A stretch of 64,000 nt of DNA from Streptomyces sp. NBC_00461 (GCF_036013935.1 NZ_CP107902.1:6481001-6545000); one strand, 5' to 3'. Counted from the stretch's first letter, positions 53,452-61,842 are shown. The notes: generated from the letters alone by a model not told the origin. Program-made: numbers and translations.

Positions 53452-53516
53452 GAAGCCCAGCCTAACAGCAGGGGGACCATTTTCCGAACAGGTGTGAATT
53501 TGGACAGCGACTCAAT

Positions 53517-53531
53517 TTGGATTGAGTCCAA
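53517..53531. promoter_or_regulatory. Fur-box-like 7-1-7 palindrome upstream of the Fur-family gene
   Basis: TTGGATTGAGTCCAA is a 7-1-7 palindrome with mismatches only at inner positions. It overlaps a second dyad, GACTCAAT/ATTGAGTC (53509-53516/53521-53528). AT-rich 7-1-7 sites are the usual PerR/Fur operator form. Confidence 0.65.
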
Positions 53532-53541
53532 ACATGGAGAC

Positions 53542-53609
53542 CCGGTCCCCGATCCTCCGGTCCCCGATCCTCCGGTCCCCGGTCCTCCGGTCCCCGGTCC
53601 TCGGTCCCC
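53542..53609. repeat. 15-bp minisatellite between Fur-family and CBS genes
   Basis: Four full copies of CCGGTCCCCGRTCCT (53542-53601) and a partial fifth lie end to end; the first two carry A and the next two carry G at one position. No gene covers it. Confidence 0.95.
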
Positions 53610-53617
53610 CCGCGCGC

Positions 53618-54010
53618 TCAGGCGGGCACGTGCTGTCGTGCGGGTGCCCAGCAGCGGATGATGTCGCGGACCGAGACGATGCCGGCGGGCTCGCCGCGGT
53701 CGAGGACGATGAGGTGGCGGAAACCGCCGTGGGCCATGGCGCGGGCCGCCTCCTCCAGCGTCCAGGACGGGGCGGCGAAGACCACGTCGTTGGTGGTGTG
53801 GTCGTGGGCGCGCTCCGTGTCGGGGCTCTGGCCGAGGCCGACGGAGTTGAGGATGTCGCGTTCGGTGAGGATGCCGATACCGCCGGCGTCAGGGTCGAGG
53901 ACCACCGCTGCGCCCACCCGGCGGGCGGACATCAGGGCGGCGGCCTGGCGGAGGGTGTGGGCGGGGCCGATGGTCAGGACCACCGTGCTCATGGCGTCGC
54001 GGACGAGCAT
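53618..54010 (-). CDS. CBS-domain pair protein
   Basis: The 130-residue protein consists of two CBS motifs: VRDAMSTVVLTIGPAHTLRQAAALMSARRVGAAVVLD with GIGILTERDILNSVG, and NDVVFAAPSWTLEEAARAMAHGGFRHLIVLD with PAGIVSVRDIIR. Stand-alone CBS pairs bind adenosyl ligands (AMP, ATP, SAM) and act as regulatory modules. The ATG at 54010 follows GGAGG by 12 nt. Partner unknown. Confidence 0.92.
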   Translation of the reverse strand: MLVRDAMSTVVLTIGPAHTLRQAAALMSARRVGAAVVLDPDAGGIGILTERDILNSVGLGQSPDTERAHDHTTNDVVFAAPSWTLEEAARAMAHGGFRHLIVLDRGEPAGIVSVRDIIRCWAPARQHVPA

Positions 54011-54113
54011 GGGACGGAGCCACCTCCAAAGGAATCCACTTAGTGCAGGGATTCACAAGTTCACAAGTGGGGGGACTCTCAGAGTCGCAGGTAAAGCGGG
54101 GGTCAACAAGGGG

Positions 54114-54143
54114 GCGCGTGCGGCCAATTGAGGGCGCACGCGC
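54114..54143 (-). terminator. Hairpin downstream of hisN
   Basis: A 9-bp stem GCGCGTGCG/CGCACGCGC (54114-54122/54135-54143) with a 12-nt loop lies 25 bp past the hisN stop on the minus strand. Confidence 0.6.
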
Positions 54144-54167
54144 TCATCTGTGCTTTACGCGTACTGC

Positions 54168-54968
54168 TCAGTAGCGCTCATTGAGATACCCCAGGAACTC
54201 GTCGTGCAGCAGGCCGTTCGACGCGGCCGCGTTGCCGCTGTGCGGGCCCGGGCGGCCGTCGAGGCCGGTGAAGGTGCCGCCGGCCTCGGTGACGACGATC
54301 GCGTTGGCGGCCATGTCCCACAGGGAGAGTTCCGGTTCGGCGCAGATGTCGACCGCGCCCTCGGCGACCAGCATGTAGGGCCAGAAGTCCCCGTACGCGC
54401 GCGTGCGCCACACCTCGCGGGTCAGGTCCAGGAACCCGCCCAGCCGGCCCTGGTCCTCCCAGCCGGTCAGGGAGGAGTACGCGAACGAGGCGTCCGACAG
54501 CTTCGCGACCCCGGAGACGTGCAGGCGGGAGGCAGAGGAGAGGCTGCGGCCGGTGAAGGCGCCGTGGCCCTTCGCGGCCCACCATCGGCGGCCCAGCGCC
54601 GGGGCGGACACGACGCCGACGACGGGCTGGAAGCCGGTCTCGCCCGCCTCCATCAGGGAGATCAGCGTGGCCCACACCGGGACGCCGCGTACGTAGTTCT
54701 TGGTGCCGTCGATCGGGTCGACCACCCAGCGGCGGGGACCGGTGCCCTCCAGGCCGTACTCCTCACCCAGGACCGCGTCGCGGGGACGGGCGCGCTGGAG
54801 CTGGCCGCGGATCAGCTCTTCCGCCGCCTTGTCCGCCTCGCTCACCGGGGTCATGTCCGGCTTCGTCTCGACCTTGAGGTCGAGGGCCTTGAAGCGGTTC
54901 ATGGTCGCCGCGTCGGCGGCGTCCGCGAGGACGTGGGCGAAACGGAGGTCGTCGAGGTAGTCCGGCAT
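54168..54968 (-). CDS. hisN: Histidinol-phosphatase / inositol-monophosphatase family protein
   Basis: The start is the ATG at 54968, 7 nt after TAGCGT on the minus strand (leaderless-type), giving 266 residues. IMPase metal-binding motifs are visible: TPVSEADKAAEELI, LGEEYG, WVVDPIDGTKNYVRG and the late LSLWDMAANAIVVTEAGG. In Streptomyces the gene in this position was identified as the histidinol-phosphate phosphatase completing histidine synthesis. Inositol monophosphatase activity cannot be excluded from sequence. Confidence 0.88.
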   Translation of the reverse strand: MPDYLDDLRFAHVLADAADAATMNRFKALDLKVETKPDMTPVSEADKAAEELIRGQLQRARPRDAVLGEEYGLEGTGPRRWVVDPIDGTKNYVRGVPVWATLISLMEAGETGFQPVVGVVSAPALGRRWWAAKGHGAFTGRSLSSASRLHVSGVAKLSDASFAYSSLTGWEDQGRLGGFLDLTREVWRTRAYGDFWPYMLVAEGAVDICAEPELSLWDMAANAIVVTEAGGTFTGLDGRPGPHSGNAAASNGLLHDEFLGYLNERY

Positions 54969-55135
54969 GGAACGAACGCTATCCGCCGTGGTCGGCATGG
55001 GGCTACCGGGCCTTGGTCACGGTCTGGCGGCACATGGTGACCGACGGGCGCCCCCGCGTGCGCCCGCGAACCCTTGACAGTGCCGCCGGGCGCGTCAAAT
55101 CTGGGCGCAGAGCCGCTCGGCCCAGGGAGGCGACG

Positions 55136-55744
55136 ATGCCTGCAGCACGGGAATCCCTACTGGACGCCGCGTACACGGCGCTGGCCCGCAGGTCGTGGTC
55201 CACCGTGCGGATGGTGGACGTCGCGGCTGTGGCCGGAGTGTCCCGGCAGACCCTCTACAACGAGTTCGGCAGCAAGGAGGGTCTCGCCCGGGCACTCGTG
55301 AGACGGGAGGCGGACACCTACCTCGCCGGGATCGAACGGGCCCTCGCCACCCACAGCGACGCCCGCGAGCGGCTGGCCGCGACAGCCGAGTGGACCGCGT
55401 CCACGGCTCGCGACAACGCGCTCGTGCGGGCCATGCTGACCGGCTGCTGGAGCGAGCGGCTGCCCTCGCCGACACTGTCCGCGGTGCCGTCCTCCTCGGC
55501 GGTGCCCGCGCAGCGGCGGGCGGACGGGCCGCTGCCGTCGCCGGGCGACTTCGTGGTGATGGTGCGCGACCGTGCCGTGGCCGTGCTCGCGGGACCGGGC
55601 CCGGCCAAGCCGGACACGGCGGAACTCGCGAGGTCCTGCGAGCTGGTCGTCCGCCTCGCGCTGTCCTGCGTGGCGGCCCCGCCGGGCGAGGGCGGGGTGG
55701 CGGATCTCGTACGGGCCGCGCTGCACCGCCAGTTGACCGCGTGA
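55136..55744 (+). CDS. TetR-family transcriptional regulator
   Basis: The start is the ATG at 55136 with GGGAGG 5 nt upstream; 202 residues. The N-terminal helix-turn-helix (SLLDAAYTAL...MVDVAAVAGVSRQTLYNEFGSKEGLARAL) is typical TetR; the C-terminal ligand domain is variable. Upstream, TTGACA (55074-55079) with TCAAAT (55095-55100) could be its promoter. It converges on the SMR efflux gene 4 bp away, which suggests, but does not show, that the pump is a target. Confidence 0.92.
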   Translation: MPAARESLLDAAYTALARRSWSTVRMVDVAAVAGVSRQTLYNEFGSKEGLARALVRREADTYLAGIERALATHSDARERLAATAEWTASTARDNALVRAMLTGCWSERLPSPTLSAVPSSSAVPAQRRADGPLPSPGDFVVMVRDRAVAVLAGPGPAKPDTAELARSCELVVRLALSCVAAPPGEGGVADLVRAALHRQLTA

Positions 55745-55748
55745 CGGG

Positions 55749-56072
55749 TCAGTGCGCCGAGCCCGACAGCTGCAGGCCGATCACGCCCACGATGACGAAG
55801 CTGATCGAGACGAGCTTCAGGGTCGACACCAGGTCACCCAGGAAGATCATGCCGTAGATGGCGGTGCCGGCCGCGCCGATGCCCGTCCACACGGCGTAGG
55901 CGGGGCCCACGTCCAGCTTTTTCAGGGAGAGGGTGAGCAGGCCGAAACTGCCGAGGGCGAAGACGCAGAACGCGATCGTCGGCCACAGCCGGGTGAAACC
56001 GTGCGAGAGCTTGAGGCACACGGCGAAGCCGGTCTCGAGTATTCCGGCCACGACGACCAGCAGCCACGCCAT
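55749..56072 (-). CDS. SMR-family efflux pump (EmrE/SugE type)
   Basis: The 107-residue protein with four membrane helices has the essential Glu13 in AGILETGFAVCLKLSHGFTRLWP. PAYAVWTGIGAAGTAIYG and GMIFLGD are SMR hallmarks. SugE/Gdx-type members export guanidinium and quaternary cations by proton antiport. GGGAGG lies 7 nt before the ATG, and a nested hairpin sits in the leader. Whether it is Gdx (guanidinium) or Qac type is not certain. Confidence 0.93.
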   Translation of the reverse strand: MAWLLVVVAGILETGFAVCLKLSHGFTRLWPTIAFCVFALGSFGLLTLSLKKLDVGPAYAVWTGIGAAGTAIYGMIFLGDLVSTLKLVSISFVIVGVIGLQLSGSAH

Positions 56073-56089
56073 GTGGTGTCCTCCCGTAT

Positions 56090-56122
56090 GTCCGGCTCGG
56101 TGCGATTATGCACTTGCCGGAC
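56090..56122 (-). promoter_or_regulatory. Nested hairpin in SMR gene leader
   Basis: On the minus strand GTCCGGC...GCCGGAC (7 bp) encloses GTGC-ATAATC-GCAC (4 bp with a 6-nt loop), separated by an asymmetric internal loop. It lies 18-50 nt upstream of the ATG. It could be an RNA switch or a TetR-type operator; it does not match the guanidine riboswitch classes I can recall. Confidence 0.5.
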
Positions 56123-56167
56123 CCGCGCCCCCACAAACAACGCGGAGGTCAGTCGCCTTCGTTGCGC

Positions 56168-57178
56168 TCAGTCGCCGTCCGTCCGCTCACGGGTCGACAG
56201 CAGCCGGCGCAGGGAGTACAGGCGGGCCGGGTCGGCGTGTCCGTCGGCCACCCACTGGTCCAGCGCGCAGTCCGGTTCGTCGTGACTGCACGCGCGCGGG
56301 CAGCCCTCGGTGCCGGGCTCCAGGTCGGGGAAGGCCTTGATGACCCGGGACGGGTCCACGTGATGCAGGCCGAAGGAGCGCACACCGGGGGTGTCGATGA
56401 GCCAACCCGCGCTGTCCGGCAGCGGGACCGCGCGCGCCGAGGTGGTGGTGTGCCGGCCGCGGCCCGTGACGGCGTTGACATGGCCGGTAGTGCGTCGCCG
56501 TTCCTGCGCGACCAGCGCGTTGACCAGGGTCGTCTTGCCCACGCCCGAGTGCCCGACGAACGCCGTCATCTTGCCGTCCAGCTGCTTGCGGACACGTTCC
56601 ACCGCGGCGCCGCTCTCCAGTTCCTCGCGGCTGGTCACGACGTACGGGACGCCCAACGCCCCGTACAGCTCAAGGAGTTCGTCGGGTGAGGCGAGGTCGG
56701 ACTTGGTGAGGACGAGCAGCGGGTCGAGACCGCCGTCGTACGCCGCGACCAGACAGCGGTCGATCAGGCGCGGGCGCGGCTCGGGGTCGGCGAGGGCGGT
56801 GACGATGGCGAGCTGGTCGGCGTTGGCGACGACCACGCGCTCGTAGGGATCGTCGTCGTCCGCGGTGCGCCGCAGGACCGAGGTGCGCGGTTCGATGCGG
56901 ACGATACGGGCGAGGGTGTCCTTGGCCCCGGAGAGGTCGCCGACGATGGCCACGCGGTCGCCGACCACCGCGGCCTTGCGGCCCAGCTCGCGGGCCTTCA
57001 TCGCCGTGACCACGCGGTCCTCGACGAGGCAGGTGAGGCGGCCCCGGTCGATGGTGACGACCAGGCCCTCCACCGCCTCCTCGTGCTTGGGCCGGATGTT
57101 CGTACGCGGCCGGTTGCCCTTGCGGTTCGGGCGGGAGCGGATGTCGTCCTCGTCGGTGTGCTTGCCGTAGCGGCGCAT
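56168..57178 (-). CDS. rsgA: Ribosome small-subunit-dependent GTPase RsgA
   Basis: The start is the ATG at 57178; 336 residues. The order is a basic N-terminus, an OB domain, and a circularly permuted GTPase with motifs in order G4 (LTKSDL), G1 (GHSGVGKTTLVNAL), G2-like TTTSA and G3 (DTPGV). A C-terminal zinc knuckle follows (CPRACSHDEPDCAL). RsgA checks 30S subunit maturation and binds (p)ppGpp. It lies 11 bp downstream of aroA in one operon. Confidence 0.96.
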   Translation of the reverse strand: MRRYGKHTDEDDIRSRPNRKGNRPRTNIRPKHEEAVEGLVVTIDRGRLTCLVEDRVVTAMKARELGRKAAVVGDRVAIVGDLSGAKDTLARIVRIEPRTSVLRRTADDDDPYERVVVANADQLAIVTALADPEPRPRLIDRCLVAAYDGGLDPLLVLTKSDLASPDELLELYGALGVPYVVTSREELESGAAVERVRKQLDGKMTAFVGHSGVGKTTLVNALVAQERRRTTGHVNAVTGRGRHTTTSARAVPLPDSAGWLIDTPGVRSFGLHHVDPSRVIKAFPDLEPGTEGCPRACSHDEPDCALDQWVADGHADPARLYSLRRLLSTRERTDGD

Positions 57179-57189
57179 GGCGTGAGTCC

Positions 57190-58506
57190 CTACGCCCCGA
57201 GCATCCCGGTCCACATATCGGGGAAGTCCGGCAGGGTCTTCGCCGTCGTCGCCACGTCCTCGATCTGCACGCCCTCCACCGCCAGGCCGATGATCGCGCC
57301 GGCCGTCGCCATGCGGTGGTCCTCGTACGTGTGGAAGATCCCGCCGTGCAGGCGGCGCGGGCGGATGTGCAGGCCGTCGGCGGTCTCGGTGACGTCACCG
57401 CCGAGTTCGTTGATCTCCTTGGTGAGCGCGGCCAGGCGGTCCGTCTCGTGCAGCCGCAGATGGGCCACGCCCCGCAGGGTGGAGGGGGAGTCCGCGAGGG
57501 CCGCGACCGCCGCGACGCCCGGGGCCAGCTCGCCGACCTCGCCCAGGTCCACGTCGATACCGTGGATCGCACCCGAACCGGTGAACTCAAGCCCGTACTC
57601 GGTCAGTTCGCAGGAACCGCCCATGTCGGTGAAGATCTCCCGCAGCTGGTCGCCGGGCTGCGTGGTGCGCGCCGGCCAGTCGGGTACGACGACCTTGCCG
57701 CCCGTCACCAGGGCCGCCGCCAGGAACGGCTGCGCGTTGGACAGGTCCGGCTCGATGGTGAGGTCCCGGCCGAGCAGCGCGCCCGGCGTCACCCGCCACA
57801 CGTTCGGCTCGCCGCCCGACTCCGGCGTGTCCACCTGGGCACCGACCGCGCGCAGCATGTCGACGGTCATGCGGATGTGCGGGAGGGAGGGCAGGGAGGA
57901 GCCGATGTGGCGGACCTCCACGCCCTGGTTGAAGCGCGGGCCGGACAGGAGCAGGGCCGACACGAACTGGGACGACGAGGACGCGTCGATCTCCACCGGG
58001 CCGCCGTCCAGCGCCCCGCCCCCGTGGACCGTCAGCGGCAGCGCGCCCCGCCCGTCGTCGTCGATCCGGGCGCCGAGCACGCGCAGCGCGTCGATCACGC
58101 CGGTCAGGGGACGCTCGTACGACCTCGGGTCGCCGTCGAAGCGGATGGGGCCGTCGGCGAGCGCGGCGACCGGCGGCAGGAAGCGCATCACCGTGCCGGC
58201 GTTGCCCACGTCGACCGTGGCCGGGCCGTGCAGGCCCGTGGGCAGCACCCGCCAGGTCTCGCCCGTGCCGTCCGGGCCCACGCCCTCCTCGATGCCGACG
58301 CCCATCGCGCGCAGGGCGCCCGCCATCAGCAGCGTGTCCCGGGAGCGCAGGGGGCGGCGCAGCCAGCCGGGTTCGGAGGCGAGGGCGGCGAGCACGAGCG
58401 CCCGGTTGGTGACGGACTTGGACCCCGGCACGTGGACCGTCGCGTCGACGGCCCCGCTCGCGTGGGGGGCGGGCCAGAGGGCGGTGGGTGCGGGGTTCGG
58501 GGCCAT
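57190..58506 (-). CDS. aroA: 3-phosphoshikimate 1-carboxyvinyltransferase (EPSP synthase)
   Basis: The 438-residue enzyme of the shikimate pathway has [18 protein letters not shown] near the N-terminus (PEP/S3P-binding Lys), then [30 protein letters not shown] and [14 protein letters not shown]. Late [12 protein letters not shown] and [17 protein letters not shown] follow. All are diagnostic. It condenses shikimate-3-phosphate with PEP. First gene of the aroA-rsgA operon. Confidence 0.97.
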   Translation of the reverse strand: MAPNPAPTALWPAPHASGAVDATVHVPGSKSVTNRALVLAALASEPGWLRRPLRSRDTLLMAGALRAMGVGIEEGVGPDGTGETWRVLPTGLHGPATVDVGNAGTVMRFLPPVAALADGPIRFDGDPRSYERPLTGVIDALRVLGARIDDDGRGALPLTVHGGGALDGGPVEIDASSSSQFVSALLLSGPRFNQGVEVRHIGSSLPSLPHIRMTVDMLRAVGAQVDTPESGGEPNVWRVTPGALLGRDLTIEPDLSNAQPFLAAALVTGGKVVVPDWPARTTQPGDQLREIFTDMGGSCELTEYGLEFTGSGAIHGIDVDLGEVGELAPGVAAVAALADSPSTLRGVAHLRLHETDRLAALTKEINELGGDVTETADGLHIRPRRLHGGIFHTYEDHRMATAGAIIGLAVEGVQIEDVATTAKTLPDFPDMWTGMLGA

Positions 58507-58629
58507 GGCCCCACTTTATAAGCAGGCCGTCGGTCGAGTGCGGCGCCGTGAGGCCGGTCGCGCCCCGCGGTAAAGACGCTCACCCGCGCCGCCCCACCCC
58601 CCTGTGACCTGCGCCCCTTCGGGCCGCGC

Positions 58630-59349
58630 TCACACCTCCAGCAGCCACCTGCCGCCGCCTATCAGCGAACACAGCGACACCGCGTGGAAAAGAAAGAGCC
58701 ACAGCCCGGCCGGTACGTGGGTCAGTCGCGACAGCTGGTCCGCGTCCGAGTCGCCCGCGCCGCCCCGTGACCTCTTCGCCTGGAGTTCGAAGGCCGGGCG
58801 TACGCCGCCCACCAGCAGGAACCAGACCACCGTGTACGCGAACGCCGCCTGGACCTGGGGGCCGGCCAGCCAGGACACCAGCAGGAACGTGCCACCGGTG
58901 ACGACTACCGTCAGGGCGCCGTACGCGTTGCGGATCATCACCAGCATCGCCACCAGCAGCGCTGTCGCCAGCCACAGCAGCAGCGTGATGTGACCGGCGG
59001 CCAGCAACGCGGCGCCGCCGAGGCCGAGCAGCGGGGGAGCGGTGTAGCCGGCCGCCGCGGTGAGGATCATGCCCAGGCCGTGCGGCTTGCCGCGGCTGAC
59101 GGTGAGGCCGCTGGTGTCGGAGTGCAGACGTATGCCCGTGAGCTGCCGGCCGGTGAGCAGAGCTATCAGGCCGTGGCCGCCCTCGTGGGCGATGGTGATC
59201 GCGTTGCGCGCCAGGCGCCAGACGCCGTGCGGGACGGTCACGGCGACCGCGGCGACCAGGGTCGCGAGCACCACCCACAGGTCGGGGTCGGGCTGGGTGC
59301 CGAAGACCCGGTCCCAGAGGGAGGCGAGCGAGGATGCGGTGCTGTCCAT
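58630..59349 (-). CDS. M50-type membrane metallopeptidase
   Basis: The start is the ATG at 59349, giving 239 residues. The zinc motif AHEGGHGL (HExxH) lies in a membrane-proximal helix (residues about 60-70). Five or six further hydrophobic segments follow, and a late GxxP-type region replaces the usual LDG motif (VGGVRPAFELQAKR). This is the short M50B-like family common in actinobacteria. Possible role in intramembrane proteolysis; substrate unknown. Confidence 0.87.
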   Translation of the reverse strand: MDSTASSLASLWDRVFGTQPDPDLWVVLATLVAAVAVTVPHGVWRLARNAITIAHEGGHGLIALLTGRQLTGIRLHSDTSGLTVSRGKPHGLGMILTAAAGYTAPPLLGLGGAALLAAGHITLLLWLATALLVAMLVMIRNAYGALTVVVTGGTFLLVSWLAGPQVQAAFAYTVVWFLLVGGVRPAFELQAKRSRGGAGDSDADQLSRLTHVPAGLWLFLFHAVSLCSLIGGGRWLLEV

Positions 59350-59453
59350 GGGCGGCGGTGGCTCCCGTTGGTCGGTGGAAAGGGCTGGCGCGCAGGGCCG
59401 TTGTCGTGCGAGGTGGTGGCAGGGCGACGGGCGGGCCTGGCAGTGTGGCACGT

Positions 59454-60269
59454 ATGTGCGGACGGTATGCAGCGAGTCGTAGGCCCGAGGATCTCGCAGG
59501 AATCTTTGAGATCGAGAAGTGGGAGCCGGAGGAGACCCTGGCCCCCGACTACAACGTGGCGCCCACCAAGGAGGTGTACGCCGTCCTCGACCGCACTGTT
59601 AAGGACGTGGAGGACCCGCGACCGGTTCGCCAGCTGAGGAAGCTCAAGTGGGGCCTCGTTCCGTCCTGGTCGAAGACCCCCGAGGGCGGCGCCCGGATGA
59701 TCAACGCCCGCGCGGAGACCGTGCACGAGAAGCCGTCGTACAGGCGGGCGTTCATGTCGAGGCGCTGCATCATTCCCGCCGACGGCTACTACGAGTGGGT
59801 AACCGGCACGCAGGAGCGGGACCTGGAGGTCGAGGGGAAGAAGAAGCGGCCGCGCAAGCAGCCGTACTTCGTGCTGCCCGCCGACGGCTCGGTCTTCGCG
59901 ATGGCCGGCCTGTACGAGTTCTGGCGGGACAAGACCCTCCCGGACGACCACCCGCAGGCCTGGTGGGTCACCTGTTCCGTCATCACCACCGAGGCGGAGA
60001 CGACCCCGCTCGCGGTGGCCCCGGCCGAGGGCCCGCACGCGCTCGCCGACATCCACCCCCGGATGCCGCTGATGCTCACCCCGGACCGCTGGGACACCTG
60101 GCTGGACCCCTCCCGCACCGAACTCGACGACCTGCGCACCCTGCTGGAGGCGCCGCCCGCCGGCCTCATGCGCGCCTACCCCGTGTCCACGGCCGTCAGC
60201 AACGTCCGCAACAACGGACCGGAGCTGCTGAAGGAGCTGGAGGGGCCCGAAGAGGGCACACTCTTCTGA
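59454..60269 (+). CDS. SRAP-domain protein (YedK/HMCES type)
   Basis: The start is the ATG at 59454, so that Cys2 of MCGRYAASR becomes the N-terminal nucleophile after Met removal; 271 residues. Other conserved sites are APDYNVAPT, LKWGLVPSWSK, INARAETVHEKPSYR, RCIIPADGYYEW and the late IHPRMPLML (catalytic His). SRAP proteins form covalent crosslinks with abasic sites in single-stranded DNA to protect replication. An alpha/beta hydrolase gene starts 1 bp after its stop, so they are co-translated. Confidence 0.95.
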   Translation: MCGRYAASRRPEDLAGIFEIEKWEPEETLAPDYNVAPTKEVYAVLDRTVKDVEDPRPVRQLRKLKWGLVPSWSKTPEGGARMINARAETVHEKPSYRRAFMSRRCIIPADGYYEWVTGTQERDLEVEGKKKRPRKQPYFVLPADGSVFAMAGLYEFWRDKTLPDDHPQAWWVTCSVITTEAETTPLAVAPAEGPHALADIHPRMPLMLTPDRWDTWLDPSRTELDDLRTLLEAPPAGLMRAYPVSTAVSNVRNNGPELLKELEGPEEGTLF

Positions 60270-60270
60270 C

Positions 60271-60900
60271 GTGACGACCGAGATCATTGCTACGGATGCG
60301 GGGGACGCCCGCATCACCTGGCACCGGGCGACGAAGGCGCGGCTCGTGCTGGCCGTCAGCCACGGTGCGGGCGGCGGCATCGAGGCGCGGGACCTGCGGG
60401 CGCTGGCCCAGGTCCTGCCGGGCCACGGTGTGAGCGTCGCCCTCGTGGAGCAGCCCTGGCGGGTGGCCGGCAAGAAGGTGGCACCCGCGCCTCGCACGCT
60501 CGACGTGGGGTGGCGCGGGATCTGGCCGGCGCTGGCCGGGCCCGGGCTGCCGGTGATCTCGGGCGGGCGCAGTGCGGGCGCCAGGGTCGCCTGCCGGACC
60601 GCGACCGAACTCGGCGCCCGTGCCGTGCTCGCCCTCAGCTTTCCGCTCCACCCGCCGGGACGGCCGGAGAAGTCCCGGGCCGGGGAACTGCTCGGGGCCG
60701 GGGTGCCCACCCTCGTCGTGCAGGGAGGCAACGACCCGTTCGGGAAGCCGGACGAGTTCCCCCACGGTGTATACGAACTGGTCGAGGTGCCGTACGGCGA
60801 TCACGGGTTCGCCGTACCCAAGCGGGCGGATATCGGCCAGGAGGAGGCCGTGGCGATCATCACGGACGCCGTCGTGAAGTGGGCCGGATCACTGGAGTAA
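60271..60900 (+). CDS. Alpha/beta-hydrolase (KANL3/Tex30-like)
   Basis: The 209-residue protein starts at GTG 60271. Features are SHGAGGGIEARDLRAL (oxyanion region), the nucleophile elbow GGRSAGARVA, VVQGGNDPFG (Asp) and VPYGDHGFAVPK (His). Together they define the small KANL3/Tex30-like hydrolase family of unknown substrate. It is coupled to the SRAP gene. Confidence 0.9.
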   Translation: MTTEIIATDAGDARITWHRATKARLVLAVSHGAGGGIEARDLRALAQVLPGHGVSVALVEQPWRVAGKKVAPAPRTLDVGWRGIWPALAGPGLPVISGGRSAGARVACRTATELGARAVLALSFPLHPPGRPEKSRAGELLGAGVPTLVVQGGNDPFGKPDEFPHGVYELVEVPYGDHGFAVPKRADIGQEEAVAIITDAVVKWAGSLE

Positions 60901-60906
60901 AGGCTC

Positions 60907-60934
60907 GGGAATGTTGCGGACCGGCCCTGGTGTT
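60907..60934 (+). promoter_or_regulatory. SigR autoregulatory promoter (sigRp2-type)
   Basis: GGGAAT (60907-60912), 19 bp, then GTT (60932-60934) fits the SigR consensus with 1 bp longer spacing. It lies 60 bp upstream of the long-form sigR ATG, as known for the inducible sigRp2 promoter in S. coelicolor. Confidence 0.82.
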
Positions 60935-60993
60935 GAGCGGGACAGAAGTGCTGAACCACCAGCACCGACGTCGTGGGAGAGGAAGTCCGCCGC

Positions 60994-61158
60994 ATGGGTT
61001 CGACCGTATGTCCGAGCCGCAGCAGCCGCACTGACCTGGACTGGACGGTGCTGTCTGCGGCCAAGACCACCCCTATTCGAGGGGCGGCGGGGACGGGTCG
61101 TCGTCTATCCTCCGATTCTGGTGGTACCGGTCTCGGTGCTGCCCGCAATCTTGAGGAG
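60994..61158 (+). other. N-terminal extension of the long SigR isoform (SigR')
   Basis: An in-frame ATG at 60994 with GAGAGGAAG upstream adds exactly 55 codons before the GTG at 61159. In S. coelicolor the transcript from the SigR-dependent promoter makes a short-lived SigR' with a 55-residue extension. Length and promoter order match here. The extension is Ser/Arg/Gly-rich. Confidence 0.8.
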
Positions 61159-61842
61159 GTGGGTCCGGTCACTGGGATCGACGCAGGGACCGACAACGGC
61201 CAGGCGGAGCTGCCCGAGGGCCAGGGCGTCAGCGCGGAGTCGACCTCGGAGCGCAGTGCGCGCTTCGAGCGGGACGCGCTCGAATTCCTCGACCAGATGT
61301 ACTCGGCCGCGCTGCGCATGACGCGCAACCCTGCCGACGCGGAGGACCTGGTGCAGGAGACGTACGCGAAGGCGTACGCGTCCTTCCACCAGTTCCGTGA
61401 AGGCACCAACCTCAAGGCGTGGCTGTACCGGATCCTCACGAACACGTTCATCAACTCGTACCGCAAGAAGCAGCGTGAACCCCAGCGCTCGGCGGCCGAG
61501 GAGATCGAGGACTGGCAGCTCGCCCGTGCCGAGTCGCACATGTCGACGGGTCTGCGCTCCGCGGAGTCGCAGGCGCTCGACCACCTGCCGGACTCGGACG
61601 TGAAGGCAGCACTCCAGGCGATCCCCGAGGAGTTCCGCATCGCCGTCTACCTCGCCGACGTCGAGGGCTTTGCGTACAAGGAGATCGCGGACATCATGGG
61701 GACCCCCATCGGTACGGTGATGTCCCGGCTGCACCGGGGCCGTCGCCAACTGCGCGGCATGCTCGAGGACTACGCCCGTGAGCGCGGACTGGTCCCGGCG
61801 GGCGCGGGAGAGTCGAACGAAGCGAAAGGCTCGGGCTCATGA
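61159..61842 (+). CDS. sigR: RNA polymerase ECF sigma factor SigR
   Basis: The GTG at 61159 (GAGGAG immediately upstream) gives 227 residues, the length of stable S. coelicolor SigR. Region 2 is [37 protein letters not shown] and region 4 is [45 protein letters not shown]. SigR controls thioredoxin, mycothiol and proteolysis genes after thiol oxidation and recognises GGAAT-N18-GTT promoters, several of which are in this window. The stop overlaps rsrA (ATGA), so sigma and anti-sigma are made in step. Confidence 0.97.
   Translation: MGPVTGIDAGTDNGQAELPEGQGVSAESTSERSARFERDALEFLDQMYSAALRMTRNPADAEDLVQETYAKAYASFHQFREGTNLKAWLYRILTNTFINSYRKKQREPQRSAAEEIEDWQLARAESHMSTGLRSAESQALDHLPDSDVKAALQAIPEEFRIAVYLADVEGFAYKEIADIMGTPIGTVMSRLHRGRRQLRGMLEDYARERGLVPAGAGESNEAKGSGS

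Noticed and set aside
53542..53609. 15-bp repeats considered as iterons or a second origin
   Set aside because: No replication gene or AT-rich unwinding region is nearby, and units are G/C-rich and abutting. A minisatellite is the simpler reading.
59377..59402. GGAAA-N18-GTT upstream of the SRAP gene as a SigR promoter
   Set aside because: The -35 differs at the conserved T, and the site is about 50 bp upstream of a gene with no known thiol role. Too weak to call.
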